Positions 25,074 to 33,550 are shown, numbered from the stretch's first letter. The stretch is 64,000 bases of DNA from Streptomyces cavernicola (GCF_029968035.1 NZ_JASCIQ010000022.1:1-64000), one strand, 5' to 3'. Numbers and translations: made by a program. The notes: generated from the sequence alone by a model not told the origin.

Positions 25074-25964
25074 TCAGGCAGAGGTGAGTTGGAGCCCACC
25101 CGAGGGGGACGTCGCGAACGCGGGCAGCGTCTGCTCGTACCGGTGAAGCAGCAGCTTCGCCATCGCCGGGTGCGTACCCAAGGGCGCGGAGGCGACGCCG
25201 GGCGCCACCGCCGCGCACTGCGCGGCGAACCGCCCCGGCGCGGTGAAGTACGAGGCGACAGCGACCCGGTCCCGCCCCCGGGCGGCGAGCGCACGCAACG
25301 CGACGGGCACGGTCGGCGCGGCGGCCGAGGCATAGGCGGGGACGACGGGGACGCCGAGCCGTTCGGCAAGCGCGGCCGCGACGCCGCGGGTGTCGGCGCG
25401 GCCCTCGGGATCGCGGGACCCCGCGGAGGCGAGCACGACAGCCGTGTCCCGCCGCCGCGCCCCGGCCGGGAAGCCCGCCTCGACGAGCCGGTCGTACAGC
25501 GCGTCGACGAGCAGCGGGTGCGGACCGAGCGGCGCGGCGACGCGGGCGTCGAGGTGCGGGGCCGCGGCGGCCGCAGCGGGCAGGTCGTGCTTGACGTGGT
25601 ACCCGCGGCCGAGCAGCAGCGGTACGAGGACGGCTCGGCCGGGGGCGAGGCGGGCCAGGGTGTCCGGGAGCAGCGGCTCGTTCAGCTCGATGTGGCCGAG
25701 GTGGACGGGCAGTTCGGGCCGCCGTGCGCGCACCGAGTCGAGCAGGGAGCGCACGGTGTCGAGCGTGCGCGGGTCACGGCTTCCGTGCGCCACGACGACG
25801 AGGACGGGCGGGCGGCCGCCGCCGAGGCCGGGGCGGCGGATGTGGCTGAGGCGGTGGCCGGCGTCGCTCGTGATGCGGTCGATGAGCTGGGCCGTGCTGG
25901 CCAGGGGGTCCAGGGCGTCCGTCGGGGTCCCGGGGTGTTCGCCGGGCGTGTGGGTCGGCGTCAT
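25074..25964 (-). CDS. Sirohydrochlorin chelatase-like protein (CbiX/SirB family)
   Basis: This encodes 296 residues from ATG 25964. A disordered start leads to the first chelatase half with VVAHGSRDPRT (catalytic His), GHIELNEP and PLLLGRGYHVKHDLP. The second half repeats the fold (VVLASAGSRDPEGR, VAVASYFTAPGRFAAQCAAV) but lacks the first His and looks degenerate. The family inserts iron or cobalt into sirohydrochlorin. Siroheme is the cofactor of NirB encoded 12 kb away, so supply of siroheme for nitrite reduction is the likely job (inference). There are no other tetrapyrrole genes beside it. Confidence 0.8.
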   Translation of the reverse strand: MTPTHTPGEHPGTPTDALDPLASTAQLIDRITSDAGHRLSHIRRPGLGGGRPPVLVVVAHGSRDPRTLDTVRSLLDSVRARRPELPVHLGHIELNEPLLPDTLARLAPGRAVLVPLLLGRGYHVKHDLPAAAAAAPHLDARVAAPLGPHPLLVDALYDRLVEAGFPAGARRRDTAVVLASAGSRDPEGRADTRGVAAALAERLGVPVVPAYASAAAPTVPVALRALAARGRDRVAVASYFTAPGRFAAQCAAVAPGVASAPLGTHPAMAKLLLHRYEQTLPAFATSPSGGLQLTSA

Positions 25965-26117
25965 GCGTCAAGGCTGGCGTGCCCACGTTGCGCGGTGATT
26001 GCGTGGCGGTGACGGTCGATGTCTCCCGGCTCACGGGGGCCGTGCGGCGATTGTCAGTGGCTCGTCGCACACTTGTCGGCAGTGGTCGATCGGCGGGCTG
26101 AGCACCGCCGGGCCACG

Positions 26118-26165
26118 GGGGAATCGGGGAATCGGGGAATCGGGGAACCGGGGAACCGGGAGCGG
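26118..26165. repeat. Short tandem repeat, unit GGGGAATCG/GGGGAACCG
   Basis: Five or so head-to-tail near copies of a 9-10-base unit lie upstream of the SanA-like gene. They are followed by GGGATCGGGGGATCGGGGG, which also contains that gene's ribosome site region. Confidence 0.8.
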
Positions 26166-26203
26166 GTGCCGGGGCATCAAGGGATCGGGGGATCGGGGGA
26201 AAC

Positions 26204-26941
26204 ATGCGGGGCGACGGGGCGAACGGCGCGGGCGGGCCGCAGCAGCCGGGTTGGGCGGGGTTGCTGCGTCGGCGGAAGTGGATGCGGTGGCCGCGCGGCC
26301 GGCGCGAGTGGCGGCGCGTGGTGCAGGCGGTGATGCTCGGCTGCGTCCTCGCGCTGCTTCCGGCGACGTGGATGCACGCCGTGGCGGCGGACCGGGTGCG
26401 CGCTCCCGGCGAGGTGCGCGCGCAGGTCGCGGTGGTGTTCGGGGCGGGCCTGTGGGGCGGCGAGCCCTCGCCGTACCTGGCGCATCGCCTCGACGCGGCG
26501 GCGGAGCTGTACCGCGCGGGAAGCGTCGAGGTGGTCCTGGTCACCGGGGACAACAGCCGGGAGGAGTACGACGAGCCGGACGCGATGCGCAGATACCTGA
26601 CGGCGCGCGGCGTCCCGGACCGGCGCATCGTCAGTGACTACGCGGGCTTCGACACCTGGGACTCGTGCGTGCGCGCCAGAGAGATCTTCGGCGTGGACCG
26701 CGCGGTGCTGATCAGCCAGGGCTTCCACATACGCAGAGCGGTGGCGCTCTGCCAGGACGCGGGCGTGGAGTCGTACGGCGTGGGCGTCGCCGAGCCGCAC
26801 GACGCGACCTGGTACTACGGCGGCGTCAGAGAGCTGCTCGCCTCCGGCAAGGCCGCGGCCGACGCGTTCTTCGAACCGGATCCGCACTTCCTGGGCCCGC
26901 GCGAGCCCGGGATCACGCGGGCGCTGGCCTCGGACCGCTGA
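26204..26941 (+). CDS. SanA/YdcF (DUF218) family membrane protein
   Basis: This encodes 245 residues from ATG 26204 (GGGGGA upstream). A basic cytoplasmic start precedes one membrane segment (VVQAVMLGCVLALLPATWMH, about 40-59), then an extracytoplasmic DUF218 domain: VAVVFGAGLWGGEPSPYLAH, VVLVTGDNSREEYDEPDAMR, SDYAGFDTWDSCVRAREIFG and ISQGFHIRRAVALCQDAGVE. E. coli SanA is involved in vancomycin exclusion and envelope integrity at high temperature; the enzyme activity is not established. It runs toward nasA but with a 156-base gap. Confidence 0.85.
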   Translation: MRGDGANGAGGPQQPGWAGLLRRRKWMRWPRGRREWRRVVQAVMLGCVLALLPATWMHAVAADRVRAPGEVRAQVAVVFGAGLWGGEPSPYLAHRLDAAAELYRAGSVEVVLVTGDNSREEYDEPDAMRRYLTARGVPDRRIVSDYAGFDTWDSCVRAREIFGVDRAVLISQGFHIRRAVALCQDAGVESYGVGVAEPHDATWYYGGVRELLASGKAAADAFFEPDPHFLGPREPGITRALASDR

Positions 26942-27035
26942 GGGCGGACAGCCGGACGCGGCAGCCGGGCCAGCCACGGACGCGGTGGCGCCGGCCGGCT
27001 CCTCACCGTCGGCCGAGGGGAGCGCTGAGGTGCCC

Positions 27036-27074
27036 GTACCTGGCATGTAACGCGGCGGCACAGTGCTCCGTAAC
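27036..27074 (+). promoter_or_regulatory. Possible GlnR-type box upstream of nasA
   Basis: GTACC-N6-GTAAC (27036-27051), then GCACA and a further GTAAC ending at 27074, 23 bases before the nasA ATG. The elements resemble the gTnAc/GaAAc half-sites of GlnR boxes, but the last spacing is one base off the usual N6 pattern. Confidence 0.3.
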
Positions 27075-27097
27075 AAGCCGGACCCACGCTGGAGCGC

Positions 27098-29359
27098 ATG
27101 CACAAGACCACGGCATCGCCCACCCCCACGCACTGCCCGTACTGCGCGCTGCAATGCGGGATGGGCCTTGCACCGGATCCCGGGCGGGACGGGGGTTTGG
27201 CCGTGGTCGAGCGGGCGTTCCCGGTGAACCGGGGCGCGCTGTGCGGCAAGGGCCGTACGGCGACCGAGGTGCTGTCCTCCCGGGTGCGTCTGACCGAGCC
27301 GCTGATCCGGACCCACGCCACCGGCAAGCTCGAACCGGCCACCTGGGAGGAGGCGCTCGACCGGATCGCGGAGGGCCTCTCGCGTACGCGCGCGGAGCAC
27401 GGGCCGGATGCGGTCGGGGTGTTCGGCGGGGGCGGGCTGACCAACGAGAAGGCGTACGGATTGGGAAAGTTCGCGCGGGTCGTGCTCGGCACGTCGCAGA
27501 TCGACTACAACGGCCGGTTCTGCATGTCGTCGGCGGCGGCCGCGCACCAGCGGGCGTTCGGGCTCGACCGGGGGCTGCCGTTCCCGCTGGAGGACATTCC
27601 GCGTACGGGCTGCGTGATCCTGGTCGGTTCGAACCTCGCCGAGACCATGCCGCCCGCGCTGCGGTACCTGACGGAACTGCGGGAGAACGGCGGCAGGTTG
27701 ATCGTGGTCGACCCGCGCCGCACGCGCACGGCGGAGCAGGCCGACCTGCACCTGGCGCCGCGTCCCGGCACGGACCTGGCGCTCGCGCTCGGCCTGCTGC
27801 ACCTTGTGGTGGCGGAGGGGCGTACGGACGAGGCGTTCATCGGGGAGCGGACGAGCGGGTGGGAGGAGGCGCGGGCCGGGGCGATGGCGCACTGGCCGGA
27901 GCTGGTGGAGCGGATCACCGGGGTGTCGGTGCCCGAACTGCGGGAGGCGGTAAGGCTGTTCTGCGCGCCGGAGCACGCGATGGTGCTCACCGCGCGCGGT
28001 CCGGAGCAGCAGTCCAAGGGCACGGACACGGTGGGCGCGTGGATCAACCTGGTGCTGGCGACGGGCCGGGCGGGCAGGCCGCTCTCCGGGTACGGCTGCC
28101 TCACGGGACAGGGAAACGGGCAGGGGGGACGCGAACACGGGCAGAAGGCCGACCAGTTGCCGGGCTACCGCAAGCTGACCGACCCGGCGGCGCGGGCGCA
28201 TGTGGCGGGGGTGTGGGGCGTCGACCCGGAGTCGCTGCCGGGGCCGGGGCGCAGCGCGTACGAACTGCTCGACGCGCTCGGCGGGGACGTGAAGTCGCTG
28301 CTGCTCATGGGCTCGAACCCGGTGGTGTCGGCGCCGCGTGCGGCGCACATCGAGGGGCGGCTGCGCTCGCTGGACTTCCTGGCCGTGGCGGACGTGGTGC
28401 TCTCGGAGACGGCCGAGTTGGCGGACGTGGTGCTGCCGGTGACGCAGTGGGCGGAGGAGACCGGTACGACGACGAACCTGGAGGGGCGGGTGCTGCTGCG
28501 GCGGCGGGCGATCACGCCGCCGGCCGGGGTGCGCACCGACCTGTTCGTGCTGCACGAGCTCGCGGCGCGGCTCGGCGTGGAGAAGGGCTTCCCCACGGAC
28601 CCGGAGGAGGTCTTCGAGGAGCTCCGCCGGGCCTCGGCGGGCGGCCCCGCCGACTACTCGGGGATCACGTACCGGCGGCTCGCGGAGGAGGACGGGGTGT
28701 TCTGGCCGTGCCCTGCGGAGGCGGCGAGCGGGGACGGGGGCGGAGACGGGGAGGACTCAGCCCTGGACGCCGCGCCGGACGACCCGGCGGCCGAACTGGC
28801 GGGCGAACCGTCGGCCGAGCGTCTGGGCAACTCGGCGGCCGAACTGGCGGGCGGGCGAGTGGAGTTCGCCTCGACCTCAGCTCATCCGGGCACGCCGCGG
28901 CTGTTCCTGGACCGGTTCGCCACGGAGGACGGGCGGGCCAGGTTCGTGCCGGTGACGCACCGGGCGGCAGCGGAGGAGCCGGACGCCGAGTACCCGGTGC
29001 TGCTGACCACGGGCCGGGTGGTGGCGCAGTACCAGTCGGGTACGCAGACCCGGCGCGTGGCGGAGCTGAACGCCGCCGCGCCGGGACCGTTCGTGGAGCT
29101 GCACCCGCAGCTCGCCGAGCGGATCGGGGTGGCGGACGGCGAGGAGGTGACGGTGGTGTCGCGGCGCGGCACGGCGGTCGCACCGGCCAAGGTGACCCGG
29201 TCGATCCGGCCGGACACGGTGTTCATGCCGTTCCACTGGGCGGGCGAGGGCCGGGCCAACACGCTCACGCACCCGGCGCTCGACCCGGTGTCGCGGATGC
29301 CGGAGTTCAAGGTGTGCGCGGTCCGCCTGGAGCGGACGGCCCCGGCGGAAGCGGCCTAA
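27098..29359 (+). CDS. nasA: Molybdopterin oxidoreductase, assimilatory nitrate reductase type
   Basis: This encodes 753 residues. The [4Fe-4S] ligands are Cys13, Cys16, Cys20 and Cys49 (HCPYCALQCGM ... RGALCGKG). Molybdopterin-binding stretches follow (CMSSAAAAHQRAFGLDRGLP, GSNLAETMPPAL, GYGCLTGQGNGQGGREHGQK), ending with the C-terminal bis-MGD domain (YPVLLTTGRVVAQYQSGTQT, VFMPFHWAGEGRANTLTHPA). There is no Tat signal, so it is cytoplasmic, as expected for NasA reducing nitrate to nitrite for NirBD. Residues about 545-590 are an acidic, repeat-like insertion (DDPAAELAGEPSAERLGNSA) not typical of the family. It lacks the C-terminal BFD [2Fe-2S] domain of some NasA forms, so a separate electron donor is needed. 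Confidence 0.85.
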   Translation: MHKTTASPTPTHCPYCALQCGMGLAPDPGRDGGLAVVERAFPVNRGALCGKGRTATEVLSSRVRLTEPLIRTHATGKLEPATWEEALDRIAEGLSRTRAEHGPDAVGVFGGGGLTNEKAYGLGKFARVVLGTSQIDYNGRFCMSSAAAAHQRAFGLDRGLPFPLEDIPRTGCVILVGSNLAETMPPALRYLTELRENGGRLIVVDPRRTRTAEQADLHLAPRPGTDLALALGLLHLVVAEGRTDEAFIGERTSGWEEARAGAMAHWPELVERITGVSVPELREAVRLFCAPEHAMVLTARGPEQQSKGTDTVGAWINLVLATGRAGRPLSGYGCLTGQGNGQGGREHGQKADQLPGYRKLTDPAARAHVAGVWGVDPESLPGPGRSAYELLDALGGDVKSLLLMGSNPVVSAPRAAHIEGRLRSLDFLAVADVVLSETAELADVVLPVTQWAEETGTTTNLEGRVLLRRRAITPPAGVRTDLFVLHELAARLGVEKGFPTDPEEVFEELRRASAGGPADYSGITYRRLAEEDGVFWPCPAEAASGDGGGDGEDSALDAAPDDPAAELAGEPSAERLGNSAAELAGGRVEFASTSAHPGTPRLFLDRFATEDGRARFVPVTHRAAAEEPDAEYPVLLTTGRVVAQYQSGTQTRRVAELNAAAPGPFVELHPQLAERIGVADGEEVTVVSRRGTAVAPAKVTRSIRPDTVFMPFHWAGEGRANTLTHPALDPVSRMPEFKVCAVRLERTAPAEAA

Positions 29360-29832
29360 CGCCCCTCCCCGGGCCACCCCTCCCCGGCCCGCCGGTCATC
29401 TGCCCGCCAGTCCCCGCCCGGGATCAGCCGGGCGGCGCGGGCCTGGAGGCGGGCGCGTACGGCGGGGGCTGCGACATAGACCCAGGCACGGCGGGTGGTG
29501 CCGTCCGGGAGGTGTACGTCGCGGGCGATGCGCTCGTAGTCGTTGTGCGGGTCGCCGGGGCGGTAGTCCTCCAGGCGGTCGAGGTCGGCGAGGACGGCGG
29601 CGTACGACTCGGGGCGGGCGGTGAGGAGTTCGCCGTGGACCGGGCCCGCGCCCGGCTGCTCGACCAGGTACGGGTAGCCGGGCCCCTCGTGCAGGGCGGC
29701 GTCCGGGAGGAGGGCGGGGGTCTCCGCCTCGACCCGGCCGCGCAGATGCCGGTCGTGGTTGTACTCGCCGGGGCGCAGCGTGCCGTAGACGAAGAACGGC
29801 AGCGGGCCGGAGGGCGTGGACGGGTCGGTCAC
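29356..29832 (-). CDS. Gamma-glutamylcyclotransferase-like protein
   Basis: This encodes 158 residues from GTG 29832, which overlaps the cutA stop as GTGA. The substrate loop FFVYGTLRPGEYNH, the middle GYPYLVEQPGAGPVHGELL with LADLDRLEDYRPGDP, and RRAWVYVAAPAV fit the GGCT/AIG2-like beta-barrel fold; a Glu in the 'LDxLEDY' region is near the usual catalytic acid. Members cleave gamma-glutamyl amines or peptides, but substrates vary and are not predictable here. Its 3' end overlaps the nasA end by 4 bases (convergent). Confidence 0.8.
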   Translation of the reverse strand: MTDPSTPSGPLPFFVYGTLRPGEYNHDRHLRGRVEAETPALLPDAALHEGPGYPYLVEQPGAGPVHGELLTARPESYAAVLADLDRLEDYRPGDPHNDYERIARDVHLPDGTTRRAWVYVAAPAVRARLQARAARLIPGGDWRADDRRAGEGWPGEGR

Positions 29833-30173
29833 TTGGCGGTCTCCGCGCGGACCCAGCGCAGGTAGTCGGCGCTGCCGCGCACCACGGGGGTGGCGATGAT
29901 CTCCGGGGTGTCGTAGTCGTGCGCCTCGGTGATCCACCGCTCCAGGGCGGGGTAGCCGTCGGCGGTGGTCTTGAACAGCACCTGCCACTCCTGGTCGGTG
30001 GTGACGGCGCCCTCCCAGCGGTAGACGGACGTGACGGGCCCGGACACCTGGGCGCAGGCGGCGTGCCGGGCCGCGATCGCGCCTTCGGCGAGGGACTGCG
30101 CCTTGTCGGCGGAGTCGGTCGTGGTCAGCACCGTGAGCACGGTGTCGACGGGGATGTCGGGGTGTTGGGCCAT
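29829..30173 (-). CDS. cutA: CutA1 divalent-cation tolerance protein
   Basis: This encodes 114 residues from ATG 30173, chosen for GGAGG 7 bases upstream. It shows the CutA pattern: VLTVLTTTDSADKAQSLAEG, AARHAACAQVSGPVTSVYRW, TDQEWQVLFKTTADGYPALE, HDYDTPEIIATPV and YLRWV. CutA forms a ferredoxin-like trimer that binds copper and other divalent ions; a direct role in tolerance is uncertain. It is translationally coupled to the cyclotransferase-like gene. Confidence 0.93.
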   Translation of the reverse strand: MAQHPDIPVDTVLTVLTTTDSADKAQSLAEGAIAARHAACAQVSGPVTSVYRWEGAVTTDQEWQVLFKTTADGYPALERWITEAHDYDTPEIIATPVVRGSADYLRWVRAETAK

Positions 30174-30296
30174 GGGCGGGCCTCCGTTGCGGTCGTACGC
30201 GTCCACGTAACAGTGTCCCGGAGACCCGCCCGTGCGCGCCGGTGCGGCCCACCGTCGACGGCGATGGGCGATGGGCGATGGGCGACGGCGAGAACC

Positions 30297-30965
30297 TCAA
30301 CTCCCGTACGGTCGCACCGCCTTGGCGTCCCGGAGGGCCCGTGCCCACCAGGTCAGCTGGTCGAGCAGGACCTTGGCGGCGGCGTCGGGGCCCGCCGGGT
30401 CCAGGTGGTTGCCCTCGTCGTCGAAGTGGGCCTGCGCGCTGTGGAAGGAGACGGTGTCCCGGACGGTGACGGTGTGCAACTCGGCGAAGACCTGGCGCAG
30501 TTGCTCGACCGCGCGCAGGCCGCCGGAGATCCCGCCGTACGAGACGAAGGCGACCGGCTTGGCCTGCCATTCGGCGCGGTGCCGGTCGATCAGGTTCTTG
30601 AGGCCGGCCGGGAAGGAGTGGTTGTACTCGGGTGTGACGACGATGAAGGCGTCGGCGGCGTCGATCTGCGCGGCGACCCGCGCGAGCCGGTCCCGCACGT
30701 CGGGTTCGGGGTGCGGCGAGAAGGCGGTGGGCAGCTCGGCCTCGGCGACGTCGACGACGTCGACGACCAGGTCCTCGCGGGTGCGCACGCGGGAGAGCAG
30801 CCAGTCGCCGATGACGGGGCCGAAGCGGCCGTGCCGGTCGGAGCCGAGGATCACGGCCACCCGCAGCGGGGCAGTGGCATCAGCGGCGGCACCAGCAGTA
30901 GCGGTAGCAGTAGCAGTAGCAGTAGCAGTAGCAGCGGAAGTCGCAGAGTTCGTTGCGGAAGTCAT
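30297..30965 (-). CDS. NADPH-dependent FMN reductase
   Basis: This encodes 222 residues from ATG 30965. The start is a low-complexity Ala-Thr run encoded by an AGCAGT repeat. The flavodoxin-like domain then follows: VAVILGSDRHGRFGPVIGDW, TPEYNHSFPAGLKNLIDRHR (the SSuE/NAD(P)H:FMN motif), AFVSYGGISGGLRAVEQLRQ. It reduces FMN with NAD(P)H in the cytoplasm and may feed flavin to neighbouring redox enzymes, but this is speculative. A palindrome (CTCAACCTTTGTTGAG) lies just upstream and may be the operator. Confidence 0.85.
   Translation of the reverse strand: MTSATNSATSAATATATATATATAGAAADATAPLRVAVILGSDRHGRFGPVIGDWLLSRVRTREDLVVDVVDVAEAELPTAFSPHPEPDVRDRLARVAAQIDAADAFIVVTPEYNHSFPAGLKNLIDRHRAEWQAKPVAFVSYGGISGGLRAVEQLRQVFAELHTVTVRDTVSFHSAQAHFDDEGNHLDPAGPDAAAKVLLDQLTWWARALRDAKAVRPYGS
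30891..30935. repeat. (AGCAGT)n tract in the FMN reductase N-terminus
   Basis: About seven imperfect copies of a hexamer encode alternating Thr and Ala. The unit keeps the frame. Confidence 0.85.
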
Positions 30966-30982
30966 GAGGAACACTCTGATAG

Positions 30983-30998
30983 CTCAACCTTTGTTGAG
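30983..30998. promoter_or_regulatory. Palindromic operator candidate upstream of the FMN reductase gene
   Basis: CTCAACCTTTGTTGAG has 6-bp inverted arms around CTTT. It lies 18 bases upstream of the ATG at 30965, in promoter position. The regulator is not encoded next to it. Confidence 0.45.
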
Positions 30999-31252
30999 GT
31001 CAAGCGGTCCCTCCGCATCACCCGTTCACAGCCCTGCGCCCGGACTTCGAGCACTCCGCCACCGCACTCCACCGCACCCCCATGACCTGCTGGAACGTCG
31101 CGGCCGGCAAGGCGGGCCAGGGCTCGGGGCGGGCCGTCGGCCCGGTCATCGGCAGGCGTGCCGGGACGAGTGCGACGAGCCTCGTACCAAGGGCGCGACC
31201 GACTCAGCGGCACATGGGGGTGCTGCGGGCCGCGCTCTCTCGGAGGACTGAG

Positions 31253-31897
31253 ATGCGCACCGCCACCCGCCGCCCGCTGACCGCAGCCGCGCTCGTCGTC
31301 GCCGCCTCCGCGTGCCTCACCGCGGGTCCCGCACACGCACTCACCCCAGAGACCCCAAAGGCCCCAGGGACCCCAGGGACCCCAGGGACCCCAGGGACCC
31401 CAGGGGCAGCGGGCATCCCAGGGGCAGGCCCGGCGGCACAGGCCGTCACGGAAGGCGATCGGCCCGACACCAGCCTCGACCTGTATCCCTCCACCGTCAC
31501 GCCCGGCGCGAAGGTCACGGTGCACACCCTCGCCTGCGGCGTCCGGTCCCACGCCAGCGGTGACGCCAGCGCGGTCGGGGCGGGCATGTTCAAGCTCGCG
31601 GTCGGTACGCACGACGAGGTCGTCGTCGGCCGGTTCTCGGTGCCGTCGTCCGCGTCGCCCGGCACGTACGCGATCCGGGCGCGATGCGCCGACGGCAAGG
31701 AGATCTCGGGCGACCTGATGGTGAGCCTGACCGAGCCGTCGGGGCCGGTGAACCCGAAGGGACATGTGAAGACGGGGGTCGGCGGCGCGCTCGGGCCCGA
31801 CCCTGTGCAGACCGCGGCGGGCGTGGCGGCCCTGGCCGTCGCCGCCGCGGGCGGTACCTGGCTCCTGCATCGCCGGGCGAGTGGCGACGGGATCTGA
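31253..31897 (+). CDS. Secreted, membrane-tailed protein paired with a sortase
   Basis: This encodes 214 residues from ATG 31253 (GGAGGA 6 bases upstream). Signal peptide: MRTATRRPLTAAALVVAASA ... AHA. A PGT repeat (TPGTPGTPGTPG, from 9-base tandem units) leads to an Ig-like domain of about 100 residues (DLYPSTVTPGAKVTVHTLAC, GTYAIRARCADGKEISGDLM) with two Cys. The C-terminus has a hydrophobic helix (QTAAGVAALAVAAAGGTWLL) and a basic tail HRRASGDGI. This is the shape of a cell-wall sorting signal, but no LPxTG is visible (nearest is LGPDP). The next gene is a class F sortase, so a shared surface role is likely. Confidence 0.65.
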   Translation: MRTATRRPLTAAALVVAASACLTAGPAHALTPETPKAPGTPGTPGTPGTPGAAGIPGAGPAAQAVTEGDRPDTSLDLYPSTVTPGAKVTVHTLACGVRSHASGDASAVGAGMFKLAVGTHDEVVVGRFSVPSSASPGTYAIRARCADGKEISGDLMVSLTEPSGPVNPKGHVKTGVGGALGPDPVQTAAGVAALAVAAAGGTWLLHRRASGDGI

Positions 31898-32007
31898 CCG
31901 GACAACCTCCGCTGTCCACCGGTACCGCCGCCCCCGCCCCCTTCGAGTCCGACTCCGCACGCGGCTCGGAGGGGGACGCGGGGCACGTACGACCCGAGGG
32001 GCTCACC

Positions 32008-32754
32008 ATGCCGCACGCCCGCACCACCGACGAGAACCACCCCCGCCGACCCCACCAGCCCGACCAGCCCGACCACCCCCGGCGCCCCCACGGGACCCAT
32101 GGGACCCACAAGACCCACCGAACCCACCGTTCGCTGCGCGCCGCGATAGCCGCGGTCTCCGTCCTGGCCCTCTGCTCAGGCGTGTGGCTCCTTGAGAACG
32201 GCGCCACGCACACCCCGCCGCAGCCGTCCGCCGCCGAGTCCGCCGACGCCCCCGCGGGCCCGGCGCCGCGCGCCACCGACGCGGCCCCCGCACTGCCCCC
32301 GGCGCCGCCCACCCGCATACGCATCCCGTCCCTCAGCGTCGACGCCCCGCTGATGGGCCTGCGCCTGACGCGCGAGGGCAGCCTCGACGTACCGCCCGCG
32401 GAGAAGAACAATCTGGCCGGCTGGTACGAGGCGGGCACCACGCCCGGCGAGCGCGGCACCTCCGTCGTGGCCGGGCATGTCGACAACGCCGAGGGCCCCG
32501 CCGTGTTCTACGCGCTCGGCGCGCTGCGCAAGGGCCAGACCGTCGAGGTGGACCGGGACGACGGCCGTACGGCGGTGTTCACGGTCGACGCGGTGGAGGT
32601 CTACGACAGCCGGCACTTCCCCGACGACAAGGTGTACGGGGCCGCACCGCGCCCCGAGCTGCGGGTGATCACCTGCGGCGGCGGCTACTCGAAGAAGTCG
32701 GGCTACCTCGGCAACGTCGTGGTCTTCGCCCACCTGACGGGCACCCGGGCGTAG
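32008..32754 (+). CDS. Class F sortase
   Basis: This encodes 248 residues from ATG 32008. The cytoplasmic start has His/Thr/Pro 9-base repeats (THGTHGTHKTHRTH), followed by one membrane helix (SLRAAIAAVSVLALCSGVWL, about residues 42-61), a Pro/Ala linker and the sortase barrel: IRIPSLSVDAPLMGLRL, AGWYEAGTTPGERGTSVVAG with catalytic His in AGHVD, and catalytic Cys in RVITCGGGY. A conserved basic residue follows in a short loop. Class F sortases of Streptomyces attach or process envelope proteins at the outer membrane face. The upstream secreted protein is the obvious candidate partner. Confidence 0.85.
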   Translation: MPHARTTDENHPRRPHQPDQPDHPRRPHGTHGTHKTHRTHRSLRAAIAAVSVLALCSGVWLLENGATHTPPQPSAAESADAPAGPAPRATDAAPALPPAPPTRIRIPSLSVDAPLMGLRLTREGSLDVPPAEKNNLAGWYEAGTTPGERGTSVVAGHVDNAEGPAVFYALGALRKGQTVEVDRDDGRTAVFTVDAVEVYDSRHFPDDKVYGAAPRPELRVITCGGGYSKKSGYLGNVVVFAHLTGTRA

Positions 32755-32770
32755 GCCGCCCTGGGAGAAC

Positions 32771-33550
32771 TCAGCCCAGCCACTGGTCGTACGCCAGCTT
32801 CCCCACCAGCGTGACCACGACGACCACAAGTACGCCGCGCACGAACCCGCTGCCCTTCTTCAGCGCCATGCGCGCGCCGACCGTGCCGCCGACGAGGTTG
32901 AACACGGCCATTCCGGCGGCCAGTTGCCACATCACGGTGCCCTGGTAGCTGAACATCGCGAGGGCGCCCAGGTTGGTGCAGACGTTGACGATCTTCGCGG
33001 TGGCGGAGGCGTGCACGAGGTCCATGTGCAGGACCGCGGTGAGCGCGATCACCAGGAACGTGCCGGTGCCGGGCCCGAACAGGCCGTCGTAGAAGCCGAT
33101 GCCGAGGCCCGCGAGGCCGATCGCGGCGAGCACCCGCTGCCTGGTCGGCGGGCCCGCGACCGCGCCGCTGCCGAAGGCCGGGCGCAGCATCACGAAGGCG
33201 AGCACGCCGAGCAGCACCACCATGATCATGGGCCGCAGCACGTCGGCGCTGATCCCGGCGGCGAAGAACGCCCCGCCCATCGACCCGGCGAGCGCCGCGA
33301 GGCCGATCTTCACGGCGGTGCCGACCTCGACCGGGGCTTTCCTGGCGTACGTGACGGCCGCGGCGGAGGTGCCGACGATCGCGACGGCCTTGTTGGTGCC
33401 GTACACGTAGCTGGGGTGCACCTGCGGTACGCCGATGAGGAGCGCGGGGAGCAGCAGCAGTCCGCCGCCGCCCACCACCGCGTCGATCCAGCCCGCAGCG
33501 GCCGCGGCGAGGCAGAGGACCACGACCGTGGTCAGGGATATGTCGGGCAT
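32771..33550 (-). CDS. TSUP family (TauE/SafE) membrane permease
   Basis: This encodes 259 residues with eight hydrophobic segments. Family motifs: the N-terminal LCLAAAAAGWIDAVVGGGGLLLL (first glycine-rich repeat), YGTNKAVAIVGTSAAAVTYA, and the second repeat GIGFYDGLFGPGTGTFLVIA. TSUP proteins move sulfite, sulfoacetate, taurine or related anions. Lying between NasA and NirB, it could handle nitrite or sulfite, but no substrate clue is visible. It converges with the sortase gene, with a 16-base gap. Confidence 0.85.
   Translation of the reverse strand: MPDISLTTVVVLCLAAAAAGWIDAVVGGGGLLLLPALLIGVPQVHPSYVYGTNKAVAIVGTSAAAVTYARKAPVEVGTAVKIGLAALAGSMGGAFFAAGISADVLRPMIMVVLLGVLAFVMLRPAFGSGAVAGPPTRQRVLAAIGLAGLGIGFYDGLFGPGTGTFLVIALTAVLHMDLVHASATAKIVNVCTNLGALAMFSYQGTVMWQLAAGMAVFNLVGGTVGARMALKKGSGFVRGVLVVVVVTLVGKLAYDQWLG

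Noticed and set aside
26118..26165. Tandem repeats as a CRISPR array
   Set aside because: Units are 9-10 bases with no spacers; no cas genes in the window.
26177..28555. Long minus-strand frame across the SanA-like gene and nasA
   Set aside because: It spans two real genes on the other strand and shows only Arg/His-rich shadow composition.
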